Shown: positions 1-6,552, counted from the stretch's first letter. The stretch is DNA of 10,529 bases from Candidatus Aerophobota bacterium (GCA_021163155.1 JAGGXI010000005.1:1-10529), one strand, 5' to 3'. Notes: generated from the sequence alone by a model not told the origin. Numbers and translations: made by a program.

Positions 1-1
1 A

Positions 2-106
2 AATGTGGATGAAAAAAAATTGAAAGAGATTTTAAAAAATAATGAGATTGTAATAAAAGTGCAGTTAAATCAAGGAAATTGTAAGACCACTTTTTGGGGG
101 AATTAA
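2..106 (+). CDS. argJ: C-terminal end of ArgJ-like protein, apparently cut short
   Basis: Only the last 34 codons are inside the window, in the frame starting at base 2. They read NVDEKKLKEILKNNEIVIKV followed by QLNQGNCKTTFWGN and a TAA. This resembles the end of the bifunctional glutamate N-acetyltransferase/ornithine acetyltransferase ArgJ, which makes N-acetylglutamate and recycles the acetyl group in arginine synthesis. From memory, that family has a pattern like 'e.a.eiL...ei.i.vdL..G...atawG(C/N)DLt.dYV.iN..Y'. Here the frame stops directly after WGN, about 15 residues before the usual end. In the +1 frame, bases 102-119 read INDYTT, which looks like the usual last residues of ArgJ, so a small deletion or frameshift near base 100 is possible. 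The family call rests on one short segment. The gene could be intact but short, broken, or affected by a sequence error. Confidence 0.5.
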   Translation, partial: NVDEKKLKEILKNNEIVIKVQLNQGNCKTTFWGN

Positions 107-547
107 TGATTATACCACCATCCCGAAATTCCGATAATTACTTGAGACATTTTAATCTTTCCTCATATTTACTAATTTCTATTTTCCTTGCTTCTTAAGC
201 CATTTTTTAGGTTAAATTATTCAGCTAATGAAATTTCCCTTTTAACTAATAAGAATGCCGGCAGGGTATCTTAAACCTGTATTCGGCAATTTGAATAATA
301 TTAGATAGGGTTAATCCCGAAGCATAACATTAGGTCTAATTTTTACATTCTTCAAAAAGTTTCCCCTCATCAAAAATGCCCCTTTTAACATACAAGGAGC
401 GACTTCAGTCGCCCTTTGCAAAACAAGAGTTAGAGTCTATTGGGAGGCTAAAGCCTCCCCTACCCAGGCTAAACATTCTAACAGTTTACCGAATCTGGGT
501 TTAATTACTTCAGTTTTAAAATTTAATTAACATTTAATGCGACTTGG
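107..547. other. Gene-free region with two palindromic repeats
   Basis: No convincing coding frame is visible on either strand. The stretch is AT-rich. It holds two perfect short palindromes (see 399-459) and a weak imperfect hairpin at about 256-288 (TGCCG ... CGGCA with an inner CAGG/CCTG pair) that has no T-run and is not a convincing terminator. The right end runs into the promoter of the ABC transporter operon. Confidence 0.6.
399..459. repeat. Pair of REP-like palindromes
   Basis: The first palindrome (399-412) is GCGACT-tc-AGTCGC, a 6-bp stem with a 2-base loop. The second (442-459) is GGGAGGCT-aa-AGCCTCCC, an 8-bp stem. Both have the make-up of the small extragenic palindromes scattered through many environmental genomes. 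The second shares the stem arm AGGCT/AGCCT with the palindrome beside the tRNA gene at 5627-5644. No T-run follows, so they are better read as repeats than as terminators. Confidence 0.6.
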
Positions 548-575
548 TTGACAAAAAAAAGATAAAAACTATACT
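548..575 (+). promoter_or_regulatory. Sigma70-type promoter of the ABC transporter operon
   Basis: TTGACA (548-553), a 16-base A-rich spacer, then TATACT (570-575). The -35 box is perfect and the -10 box has five of six consensus bases. The expected start of transcription is near 582, which leaves a leader of about 100 bases before the substrate-binding protein gene. The leader holds two purine-rich Shine-Dalgarno-like stretches (609-627 and 666-672). The second is correctly placed for the gene at 682. I see no T-box or obvious riboswitch in it. Confidence 0.7.
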
Positions 576-681
576 AAAAGAGAAATTAAGAATCCTGTTA
601 AAAAAATGGAGGAGGTGAGAAGGGGGGAAAGATTTTTACGGATAAAAAAGATTAGAATAGATTAGAGGAGGTAAGAAAGTA

Positions 682-1716
682 ATGAAGAGAAGAGGTAAGA
701 TGTTAATAGCGGGAAGCGCAATAGGGATATTTTTGTTAATCTTTGGATACTATTTCCTTCTCGTTCGCCCTGCAAAGAAGGTAGTTAAAGTTGGGATTAC
801 GCAAATTGTAGACCATCCAGCGTTAAATGCAGTTAGAGATGGTTTCATTGAAGCGATGGCTGAGAATGGTTATATTGAAGGGAAAAACATTTCCTATGAT
901 ATAGAAAATGCCCAGGGAGATATGGCCACCGCTAATACAATTGCTCAAAAGTTTGTCTCTGAAAAAGTAGACGTAATTCTTTCTATTGCTACCCCTACCT
1001 CACAAGCAGCAGTAAATGCTACTAGCACCATTCCCGTCGTTTTCTCGGCAGTGACCGACCCTGTGGGAGCAGGATTGGTTAAAAACTTAAAAAGCTCAGG
1101 TAATAATGTTACCGGCATATCTGATTTGACTCCCGTAAAAAGACAGTTTCAGTTAATTAAAGAGATAGTGCCTCAGGCAAAGAGAGTAGGAACAATTTAT
1201 AATGCTGCTGAAACCAACTCTGTAACTACAAACAGTTTAGCCAGGGAAGCCTGCAAAGAACTGGGTTTAGAATTATTAGAGGCTACTGTTTCCAGTAGCG
1301 CCGATGTATTTTTAGCGGCTCAGTCATTGGCAGGAAGAGTGGACGCTATTTATGTTTCCACTGATAATACTACAGTATCAGCTCTGGATGCAGTAGTGCA
1401 GGTAACAAATGAAAATGATATTCCCTTGGTATTAGCTGATCCTACTACTATAAAAAAAGGAGCTCTGGCTGCTCTTGGCTTCAACTATTACCAGCATGGA
1501 AGACAGACAGCCCCTATAGTGATAAAGATTCTTAAAGGGAAAAAGCCAGGTGAGATACCAGTAGAGTTTGCCAAGAATCTGGAATTGTGGGAAAATATGG
1601 ATACTGTTAAGGAAATAGGTATTTCTCCTTCTTCTTTTGAGAATTCTATCTCTTTATTTGCTAAAAAGATAGAAAAAGAGGGGGGAAAGGTTGAAATTAA
1701 AGTTGTAGGGGAGTAA
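682..1716 (+). CDS. ABC transporter substrate-binding protein, TrpX-like (PF04392 type)
   Basis: A 344-residue extracytoplasmic solute receptor that should deliver its ligand to the permease and ATPase encoded next. Residues 8-27 are hydrophobic and act as a signal peptide or membrane anchor. There is no Cys for a lipobox, so it is not a standard lipoprotein. The mature part begins with KVGITQIVDHPALNAVRDGF, continues with a segment near residues 118-136 holding PVVFSAVTDPVGAGLV, and later has LADPTTIKKGALAALGFNYY. All are typical of the ABC_sub_bind family, whose characterised members include the tryptophan/tyrosine-binding TrpX proteins. A GGAGG Shine-Dalgarno lies about 10 bases before the ATG, and the good promoter at 548 drives it. 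The family call is firm. The ligand is not: an aromatic amino acid is only the family precedent. Confidence 0.9.
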   Translation: MKRRGKMLIAGSAIGIFLLIFGYYFLLVRPAKKVVKVGITQIVDHPALNAVRDGFIEAMAENGYIEGKNISYDIENAQGDMATANTIAQKFVSEKVDVILSIATPTSQAAVNATSTIPVVFSAVTDPVGAGLVKNLKSSGNNVTGISDLTPVKRQFQLIKEIVPQAKRVGTIYNAAETNSVTTNSLAREACKELGLELLEATVSSSADVFLAAQSLAGRVDAIYVSTDNTTVSALDAVVQVTNENDIPLVLADPTTIKKGALAALGFNYYQHGRQTAPIVIKILKGKKPGEIPVEFAKNLELWENMDTVKEIGISPSSFENSISLFAKKIEKEGGKVEIKVVGE

Positions 1717-1722
1717 TAAATC

Positions 1723-1755
1723 AGGGGAGAGATTTTAGAAGAATCTCTCCCCTTT
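1723..1755 (+). terminator. Hairpin between binding-protein gene and permease gene
   Basis: A perfect 12-bp stem, AGGGGAGAGATT (1723-1734) with AATCTCTCCCCT (1742-1753), around a 7-base loop, followed only by TTTAATTAAA. The stem begins seven bases after the stop codon of the binding-protein gene and ends about 30 bases before the permease start. The short T-run suggests partial termination or protection of the upstream mRNA end. Either would give more binding protein than permease and ATPase, as is common in ABC import operons. Confidence 0.6.
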
Positions 1756-1782
1756 AATTAAATTGGAAAGAGGGAAATAAAG

Positions 1783-2751
1783 TTGGTTGCTTTTATTTTG
1801 CATGGTATAGAAGAGGGTTTGCTGTTTGCTATTTTAGCGTTGGGTGTCTATATAAGTTTTAGAGTATTAGACTTTCCTGACCTTACTGTAGATGGTAGTT
1901 ATCCTTTGGGCGCAGCGGTAGCCGCAATAATGATTTTTAAAGGGTCAAATCCATTTCTGGTGCTTCCCTTATCAATTTTAGCAGGAGCTTTAGCAGGCCT
2001 TTTAACGGGTATTTTGCATACAAAGCTAAAAATCGCTCCTCTTTTAGCAGGGATTTTAACTATGATTTGTTTATATTCTATAAATTTGCGAATTATGGGT
2101 AGACCAAATATTTCACTTTCTCCTTATCTTGGTCATAAAACTGTTATAAGTATCTTAAAGGGGGTTAATCTACCTTTAAAGAATATATATTTTATCCCTC
2201 TTATTTTTCTTTTGGTGGTGATTGCTTTAAAGCTTTTGTTAGACCTTTTTTTACACACAGAATTGGGTTTAGCCATTCGAACAACAGGAGATAATGAGCA
2301 GATGGGTCGAGCAAACGGTATAAATACTGACACTACTAAAATAATTGGATTAAGTTTATCCAACGGGATGGTTGCTTTATCAGGTGCTTTATTTGCTCAA
2401 TATCAAGGGTTCGCTGATGTAGGGATGGGTATTGGGATGATTATAGCGGGGCTTGCCTCTGTAATCATTGGTGAGGCTTTAATTAGAGGGAAAACTTTAG
2501 GAATAATAACTTTTGAGGTCGTTATTGGGGCTATTGCTTATCGTTTAGCTATTGCTGCGGCTCTTAAATGGGGATATAATTTAGGATTTAAGCCAACGGA
2601 TTTAAAACTCCTTACAGGTCTATTAGTAATTCTCATCCTCTCTTTTCCCATTCTGAAAACCAAAATAAAGTTAAAATCCTTTGATGGAGATTTTCTGAAA
2701 AAGCCAGAAATCTCCGATTTCCCAGATAAAAGTCCAAATTATACAGATTAG
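1783..2751 (+). CDS. ABC transporter permease, TrpY-like (BPD_transp_2 type)
   Basis: A 322-residue integral membrane protein, mostly hydrophobic, with about eight or more membrane segments. It should form the channel of the importer with the proteins encoded on either side. The N-terminal part (GIEEGLLFAILALGVYISFR, then LDFPDLTVDGSYPLGAA) and the segment near residues 162-180 (ELGLAIRTTGDNEQMGRANG) are typical of permeases paired with PF04392 binding proteins. The start is a TTG at 1783: no in-frame ATG exists until deep inside the first membrane segments, and a purine-rich AAAGAGGGA (1767-1775) is well spaced. The last 20 or so residues, after about LKSFDGD, are hydrophilic and encoded by an intergenic-type repeat (2687-2747), so the natural C-terminus was probably near residue 300. 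Confidence 0.9.
   Translation: MVAFILHGIEEGLLFAILALGVYISFRVLDFPDLTVDGSYPLGAAVAAIMIFKGSNPFLVLPLSILAGALAGLLTGILHTKLKIAPLLAGILTMICLYSINLRIMGRPNISLSPYLGHKTVISILKGVNLPLKNIYFIPLIFLLVVIALKLLLDLFLHTELGLAIRTTGDNEQMGRANGINTDTTKIIGLSLSNGMVALSGALFAQYQGFADVGMGIGMIIAGLASVIIGEALIRGKTLGIITFEVVIGAIAYRLAIAAALKWGYNLGFKPTDLKLLTGLLVILILSFPILKTKIKLKSFDGDFLKKPEISDFPDKSPNYTD
2687..2747 (+). repeat. Interspersed repeat, copy 1 (overlaps permease 3' end)
   Basis: About 61 bases that match 3638-3695 with roughly 85% identity by eye, with small gaps. Shared blocks include CAGATAAAAGT(C/T)CAAATTA and GAAATCTC(C/T)GATT. The left part folds as GAGATTTTCTG ... CAGAAATCTC, with one bulged T. In this copy the repeat is read through as codons for the permease tail. 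Confidence 0.75.
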
Positions 2752-2763
2752 ATTATCATCGCT

Positions 2764-2801
2764 AAATCGGTGTAATCATTTTTGAAAATCTGTGTAATAA
2801 T
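2764..2801 (+). repeat. Short direct repeat in permease-ATPase gap
   Basis: AAATCGGTGTAATCAT (2764-2779) and AAATCTGTGTAATAAT (2786-2801) are two 16-base copies, 22 bases apart, differing at two positions. The 11-mer ATCTGTGTAAT (2788-2798) is the exact reverse complement of ATTACACAGAT (3667-3677) inside repeat copy 2. These short units therefore belong to the same repeat family as 2687-2747 and 3638-3695, in opposite orientation. Confidence 0.6.
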
Positions 2802-2840
2802 CAGAGAACTCTAATAATATAATTAAAAAAGGTAAAGAAT

Positions 2841-3638
2841 ATGTTAAAAATAATTCATTTAAGTAAAGTATTTTTTAAAGGAAGCATTAATGAAAATGTA
2901 GTCCTGAGGGATATTAATTTGTATGTGCCTCGTTCTGATTTTGTGACTATTGTTGGCAGCAATGGAGCAGGCAAAACAACTCTTTTAAACGTAATCAGCG
3001 GAGTATTTACTCCTGAGAGAGGTAGTAAAATCGAAATAGATGGGCAAGATGTGCTTAATCTGCCTGAATATAAACGAGCTCGATTTATTGGACGAGTGTT
3101 TCAGAATCCCCTGGAAGGAACGTCAGCATCTTTGACTATTGAAGAAAATTTAGCTATAGCTATTTTAAAGAATAAAAAAAGAAAATTGCGTCTTGCTATA
3201 ACTCATAAAAGAAGAGAAGAGTTTCGGAGTAAACTTAGAATATTGGGATTGGGTCTGGAAAATAGATTACAGGAGAGAGTTGGTTCATTATCAGGAGGGC
3301 AGAGGCAGGCTTTAACTATTTTAATGGCTACTCTTGCTGAGCCTGAGCTATTATTACTTGATGAGCATACAGCCAGCCTTGATCCTAAAACTGCTCAAAA
3401 AATTATCCGTTTAACCGAAGAGATTGTTGTCAGAAATCGACTAACTACACTTATGGTTACCCATAATATGGAGGAGGCTTTAAAATTTGGCAACAGAACT
3501 ATTATGATGCACGAAGGAAGGATAATACTTGATGTTTCAGGAAAAGAGAGAACTAAAATGAGTGTTAACGACCTTTTAGATAAGTTCAGCGAGGTAAAAA
3601 AAGAGAAATTAGTTGAAGATGAGATGTTGTTAATATAG
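2841..3638 (+). CDS. ABC transporter ATP-binding protein, TrpZ-like
   Basis: A 265-residue ATPase that powers the importer from the cytoplasmic face. All ABC motifs are intact: Walker A GSNGAGKT (39-46), Q-loop FQNP with Gln88, signature LSGGQ (150-154), Walker B LLLLDE (170-175) with catalytic Glu175, D-loop SLDP (179-182) and H-loop His208 in VTHNME. The His in DEHTASLDP, where most ABC ATPases have Pro, is as I recall typical of the subfamily found beside PF04392 binding proteins, so it supports pairing with its two neighbours. The ATG is preceded by AAAGGTA at a normal spacing. The gap from the permease is 89 bases and holds repeat sequence, but there is no convincing terminator or new promoter, so one transcript is likely. 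Confidence 0.93.
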   Translation: MLKIIHLSKVFFKGSINENVVLRDINLYVPRSDFVTIVGSNGAGKTTLLNVISGVFTPERGSKIEIDGQDVLNLPEYKRARFIGRVFQNPLEGTSASLTIEENLAIAILKNKKRKLRLAITHKRREEFRSKLRILGLGLENRLQERVGSLSGGQRQALTILMATLAEPELLLLDEHTASLDPKTAQKIIRLTEEIVVRNRLTTLMVTHNMEEALKFGNRTIMMHEGRIILDVSGKERTKMSVNDLLDKFSEVKKEKLVEDEMLLI

Positions 3639-3695
3639 AGATTTCTGGAAAAGTCGGAAATCTCTGATTACACAGATAAAAGTTCAAATTACAGA
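3638..3695 (+). repeat. Interspersed repeat, copy 2
   Basis: Second copy of the repeat seen at 2687-2747. It starts at the last base of the ATPase stop codon and fills most of the gap before the DUF711 gene. Its left part forms a perfect 8-bp stem, GAGATTTC (3638-3645) with GAAATCTC (3657-3664). No T-run follows, so it is not a standard terminator. Confidence 0.75.
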
Positions 3696-3738
3696 GGACT
3701 ATGAAGGTTTTTCAGAGACCTCAATATAGAAGGATTAA

Positions 3739-4905
3739 ATGAAGATAAGAACGATTACTGCCGGTTTAAATTTAAGTTTTCCTGTTAAAAAAGAGGCAAT
3801 AAAACAGTTAGCTAAATTCTGTAGGGAAGCAAAAAGAGAGTTTGAGGATAAAGGAGTAGAGGTAGAGAGCTTAAGAGTATGTACTCAACCCTGGGTGAAT
3901 TATTTAAAAGATAAATCGAAAAAGATTATATTAAAAACTTTTAAAGAAATAGAAGATAGATGCAACAGCGAAGGTATTACTTTTTTAAGTATAGGAACCA
4001 TTTTCCCCAATAATGAAGATAAACTCTCTTATATAGATTTAATTCCCGAGATAAATATAGCTACTTCTAATTTATCATCTTCTGTTACTATAGCTGCAGA
4101 GGGTATGGGGATAGGTTTTAAAGCTATAAAAAAAACAGCTGAAGTAATTAAAAGAATCTCAGAAGTGTCGAAGGAAGGATATGGTAATTTTCGTTTCGCT
4201 GCTTTAGCTAATTGTCCTCCTGATATTCCCTTTTTTCCTGCAGCTTATCATTCTGGTAAAGGAATGAGTTTTGGTATTGGATTAGAAGGGGGAGGATTGG
4301 TCAGAGAGGCTTTTGAAGATTCGGATAATTTAGAAGAAGCCAAATACCAGCTAAAAAATGTTTTTCAGAAGAAAATCTCCTTTGTTGAAGAGGTAGCAAA
4401 AGAGATAGAACAAAGAAAGAAAATTGAATTCACAGGTATTGACCTATCACCTGCACCTTCTCTAAATGAAAAGGGAAGTATAGCTTATGCTTTTGAAAAA
4501 TTGGGTTTTGGAAAATTTGGCTCCCCAGCAACTTTATCTATCTCATCCATTATTACGGGAGTTTTAAAAAATTTAAAAATAAAGAAATGCGGGTATTCTG
4601 GTTTAATGCTTCCTGTTTTAGAGGATATTGGCTTGGGGAGGAGAAATGATGAAGGACTATTTAGTATAGATACATTACTTACTTATTCAGCTGTATGTGG
4701 AACAGGATTAGATATGATTCCTATTTCTGGCAATACGCCTTTGGAAAAAATAGAAGCTATTCTTTTAGATGTCTCTTCTCTTGCCTTAAAGCTGAATAAG
4801 CCACTTTCTGCAAGACTTTTACCCATTCCCAATAAAAAGGCGGGTGAGAAAACCAATTTCAACTCACCCTATTTAGTAAATTGCAAGGTTATGAAAGTTA
4901 AGTGA
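3739..4905 (+). CDS. DUF711/UPF0210 family protein
   Basis: A 388-residue cytoplasmic protein with no signal peptide. It starts with MKIRTITAGLNL, as UPF0210 proteins do, and carries the family's conserved blocks: AANCPPDIPFFPAAYHSG (about 154-173, with Cys159), FTGIDLSPAPSL (about 233-244), a segment around 258-276 with FGSPATLSISSIITG, and CGTGLDMIPISGN (from Cys320). UPF0210 proteins have a structure related to the pyruvate formate-lyase/glycyl radical fold, but this protein shows no obvious glycyl-radical motif and the family's reaction is unknown. AGAAGGA lies four bases before the ATG. It follows the ABC genes on the same strand with only a repeat between, so it is probably co-transcribed and may act on the imported compound. 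That link is inference. Family assignment is strong. Confidence 0.9.
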   Translation: MKIRTITAGLNLSFPVKKEAIKQLAKFCREAKREFEDKGVEVESLRVCTQPWVNYLKDKSKKIILKTFKEIEDRCNSEGITFLSIGTIFPNNEDKLSYIDLIPEINIATSNLSSSVTIAAEGMGIGFKAIKKTAEVIKRISEVSKEGYGNFRFAALANCPPDIPFFPAAYHSGKGMSFGIGLEGGGLVREAFEDSDNLEEAKYQLKNVFQKKISFVEEVAKEIEQRKKIEFTGIDLSPAPSLNEKGSIAYAFEKLGFGKFGSPATLSISSIITGVLKNLKIKKCGYSGLMLPVLEDIGLGRRNDEGLFSIDTLLTYSAVCGTGLDMIPISGNTPLEKIEAILLDVSSLALKLNKPLSARLLPIPNKKAGEKTNFNSPYLVNCKVMKVK

Positions 4906-4941
4906 GAGCAGGAGTAAAGGATTAGAGGGGCGATTCCGATA

Positions 4942-5478
4942 TCATTCCAGTATTTCAAAATTTACTGTTTTGGAAACGCTTTTATTTCTAAATAAATCAT
5001 GCAATATGGCCTTAAAAATGTATTTACCTGGTGGAGCTCCTGTTAAATGGAAATGATTGTTAACATACATATCAAGTATGGGAACTTCTGTATTAAAATG
5101 CATACTTAAAGCGTTATCTTGCTCCCACAATATATTTTTATTTTCATCCAAAATAATTGCATCTTGAGTAAACCAGAATTCGTATCTTCCTTCCGAAGTT
5201 TTAGTATAAATATTTGTAGGTTCATAATAGACTAAAATAGGTTCTCCCTGTTTAATTTTTGGCTCGGGTAAAGGGACATAGCAACCTAAATTTACAATTT
5301 TAGAGCAGAGAGTAAAATTGCGAATTCCCAATTCTCCTTTGTTCTGAATTTCTATTATTTTATGCTTTAGTTTTAAAATTTCTTCATAATTCCCCTGATT
5401 TGCAAAAGCACTCATTGGCAATAGTAAAAATGCCAACATTAAACATAAAATCACCGCTTTTCTTATAATCTTTTCCAT
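4942..5478 (-). CDS. Secreted hypothetical protein with beta-sandwich-like C-terminus
   Basis: A 178-residue protein of unknown function. Residues 1-26 are a clear signal peptide (basic start, hydrophobic core, likely cut after SAFA), so it is exported, probably to the periplasm. The mature part has a short charged helix-like stretch (about 30-49), two Cys residues (58 and 66) that could form a disulfide, and a beta-rich remainder: GEPILVYYEP, then FWFTQDAIILDE, and a closing LTGAPPGKYIFKAILHDLF with VNFEILE at the end. The 'PPGkY.f...l.D......s....FeI' pattern is typical of Ig-like or fibronectin-like beta-sandwich domains. A strong AAAGGAG lies nine bases before the ATG. It converges with the DUF711 gene across 36 bases without a clear terminator. 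I recognise no specific family. Confidence 0.75.
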   Translation of the reverse strand: MEKIIRKAVILCLMLAFLLLPMSAFANQGNYEEILKLKHKIIEIQNKGELGIRNFTLCSKIVNLGCYVPLPEPKIKQGEPILVYYEPTNIYTKTSEGRYEFWFTQDAIILDENKNILWEQDNALSMHFNTEVPILDMYVNNHFHLTGAPPGKYIFKAILHDLFRNKSVSKTVNFEILE

Positions 5479-5536
5479 TTTTATTTACTCCTTTCAGAAG
5501 TTTTAGTAATGTTAAAAAATGATTATTTCTTTATAT

Positions 5537-5675
5537 TTGGTAGCCGCGAGACTCAGAGCCTATGAAATACACACAGGTTGGTAGCCACGAGGCTCAGAGC
5601 CTGCGAAATACACACAAGTTGGTAGCCGCAGGCTTTAGCCTGCGTAAAACAGCGCAACCTAAAGTTACGGCTACC
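5537..5675. repeat. Array of three 41-bp repeat units with palindromic cores
   Basis: Three head-to-tail units start with TTGGTAGCC at 5537, 5578 and 5619, exactly 41 bases apart. Units 1 and 2 share GAAATACACACA and differ mainly in the core. The third core is a perfect palindrome, CGCAGGCT-tt-AGCCTGCG (5627-5644). GGTAGCCG (5621-5628) pairs with CGGCTACC (5668-5675), so the last unit can fold into a longer hairpin. This is a REP-like array immediately downstream of the tRNA-Leu gene. It has no coding potential. The core AGGCT/AGCCT links it to 442-459. Confidence 0.75.
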
Positions 5676-5679
5676 GAGG

Positions 5680-5763
5680 TGCCGAAGGGGGGACTTGAAC
5701 CCCCAAGGAGATAACTCCACAGCATCCTGAATGCTGCGTGTTTACCAATTTCACCACTTCGGC
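5680..5763 (-). tRNA. tRNA-Leu (anticodon CAG)
   Basis: An 84-base tRNA on the minus strand. The acceptor stem is GCCGAAG (5763-5757) with CTTCGGC (5687-5681), and the discriminator base is A at 5680, as expected for leucine. The anticodon stem is CAGCA/TGCTG with loop TTCAGGA, giving anticodon CAG. There is a long variable arm (GGAGTTATCTCC), typical of a class II tRNA, and a T arm GGGGG-TTCAAGT-CCCCC. The 3' CCA is not encoded: A is followed by CCT. It has its own promoter at 5822-5850, and a decayed second copy of the unit lies at 6553-6624. Confidence 0.95.
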
Positions 5764-5800
5764 TATCAAAATCTTATAAATAATAAAGGTAATAATTTAG

Positions 5801-5857
5801 TTTTCCCGAAAGACTATATATATCTTATCACATCTTAGAGATTTCGTCAACTGCCTT
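5801..5857 (-). repeat. tRNA-Leu promoter region, left copy of 57-bp direct repeat
   Basis: These 57 bases are identical to 6568-6624. They cover the region from just upstream of the tRNA -35 box to the 5' leader. Homology with the right copy ends at CTGCCTT on the outer side, after which the sequences are unrelated. Confidence 0.95.
5822..5850 (-). promoter_or_regulatory. Promoter of tRNA-Leu
   Basis: On the minus strand: TTGACG (5850-5845), a 17-base spacer, TAAGAT (5827-5822). The -35 box has five of six and the -10 box four of six consensus bases, with ideal spacing. Transcription would start near 5815, about 50 bases before the mature tRNA 5' end. The same promoter is duplicated at 6589-6617. 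Confidence 0.6.
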
Positions 5858-5861
5858 TTAA

Positions 5862-5898
5862 CTCATTTACCCATCATCCCATTTACCCATTTACTCCT
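5862..5898. repeat. Low-complexity CATTTACCC-type repeat
   Basis: Imperfect tandem copies of an 8-9 base word (CATTTACCC, CATCATCCC, ATTTACCC, ATTTACTCC). Non-coding. It lies between the left tRNA-promoter repeat and the toxin-antitoxin promoter. Confidence 0.5.
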
Positions 5899-5947
5899 AA
5901 ACAGCGACGGAGGGGAAAAGTCCCGAGATTCTTCCTGACTTATTAAT

Positions 5948-5975
5948 TTGACATATAGCTGATTTTTACTATATT
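5948..5975 (+). promoter_or_regulatory. Promoter of the toxin-antitoxin pair
   Basis: TTGACA (5948-5953), a 16-base spacer, TATATT (5970-5975). The -35 box is perfect and the -10 box five of six. It lies about 50 bases before the antitoxin ATG. Such pairs normally repress their own promoter through the antitoxin, but I see no clear operator palindrome overlapping this one. Confidence 0.65.
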
Positions 5976-6023
5976 TAAACCGCTAAACCTAAATAATTAA
6001 GATATCTATGGAAAGGAGGGAAT

Positions 6024-6245
6024 ATGAGTAAAACAAAAGACTTGTCCGAGGTTGAAATTAAGATAGGGCTTACTGCCAAAGATTTAATCTCTGCAATAAA
6101 AAAATTGAATGGAGAGGATAAAGAGTTTCTTATTGAAAATCTCCTGGCCGCTACAAGCCCTGAGTATTTAGGGAGTATAAAAGAGGCCAGGAAAAATTAT
6201 AAAGAGGGTCGCACAATTTCGCACAATGAACTCTTCGGGAAATAG
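6024..6245 (+). CDS. Putative antitoxin of a type II toxin-antitoxin pair
   Basis: A 73-residue acidic/basic mixed small protein directly upstream of a RelE/ParE-type toxin. It should bind and neutralise the toxin in the cytoplasm. The first half (about 5-45) is predicted helical (SEVEIKIGLTAKDLISAIKK, then GEDKEFLIENLL). The tail, IKEARKNYKEGRTISHNELF, follows the 'eA...Y..G....heelf' pattern common at the toxin-binding end of RelB- and Phd-like antitoxins. A very strong AAAGGAGGG (6012-6020) sits three bases before the ATG, somewhat close, and a near-consensus promoter lies at 5948-5975. Only eight bases separate it from the toxin. The exact antitoxin family is not clear from sequence alone; the role rests mostly on the pairing. 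Confidence 0.75.
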   Translation: MSKTKDLSEVEIKIGLTAKDLISAIKKLNGEDKEFLIENLLAATSPEYLGSIKEARKNYKEGRTISHNELFGK

Positions 6246-6253
6246 AAATTCCG

Positions 6254-6511
6254 ATGAAATATGAGATAATATACACCGAGAGAGCTGTAAAAGATCTCTC
6301 CAGGCTAGACTCAGCGGCTAAGAAAAGGGTAGCAGAAACGCTGGAAAGATACACAGAAGCGTCTTTAAATTATGCTAAGAAAATGGTTGATTCAGCTCTG
6401 GGAACTTATAGATTCAGAATGGGAGACTACAGAGTCATTTTTGATATTGAGGGCAATGAACTTGTAGTTCTTCGTGTTGGCCACCGGCGAGAAATTTATA
6501 GGAGAGGATGA
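6254..6511 (+). CDS. RelE/ParE-family toxin
   Basis: An 85-residue protein with the RelE/ParE fold pattern: an opening beta strand MKYEIIYTERAVKDLSRL, two helices (about 12-46), then YRFRMGDYRVIFDIEGNELV (52-71) and VLRVGHRREIYRR (72-84). Arg53/55/60, His77, Arg78 and Tyr82 lie where RelE-type mRNA interferases carry their basic and aromatic active-site residues, so cleavage of mRNA at the ribosome is more likely than the gyrase poisoning of true ParE. The last strand with GHR.EIYR is the usual family ending. It has a weak ribosome site and probably relies on translational coupling to the antitoxin. It appears intact. Confidence 0.88.
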   Translation: MKYEIIYTERAVKDLSRLDSAAKKRVAETLERYTEASLNYAKKMVDSALGTYRFRMGDYRVIFDIEGNELVVLRVGHRREIYRRG

Positions 6512-6552
6512 GATTCAGATGGTTTCGGATAAAGGATTTGGAGCAAAAAAAA

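Noticed and set aside
606-665. Possible 19-residue leader peptide ahead of the binding-protein gene (starting MEEVRRG).
   Set aside because: No ribosome site before the ATG, no run of regulatory codons such as Trp, and no alternative hairpins around it. It looks like a purine-rich leader that happens to be open.
2133-2363. 76-codon minus-strand frame inside the permease gene.
   Set aside because: It is a shadow of the clearly coding plus strand. It has no ribosome site or recognisable family.
5537-5675. CRISPR array.
   Set aside because: The units are contiguous 41-bp tandem repeats without unique spacers, there are only three, and no cas genes are present.
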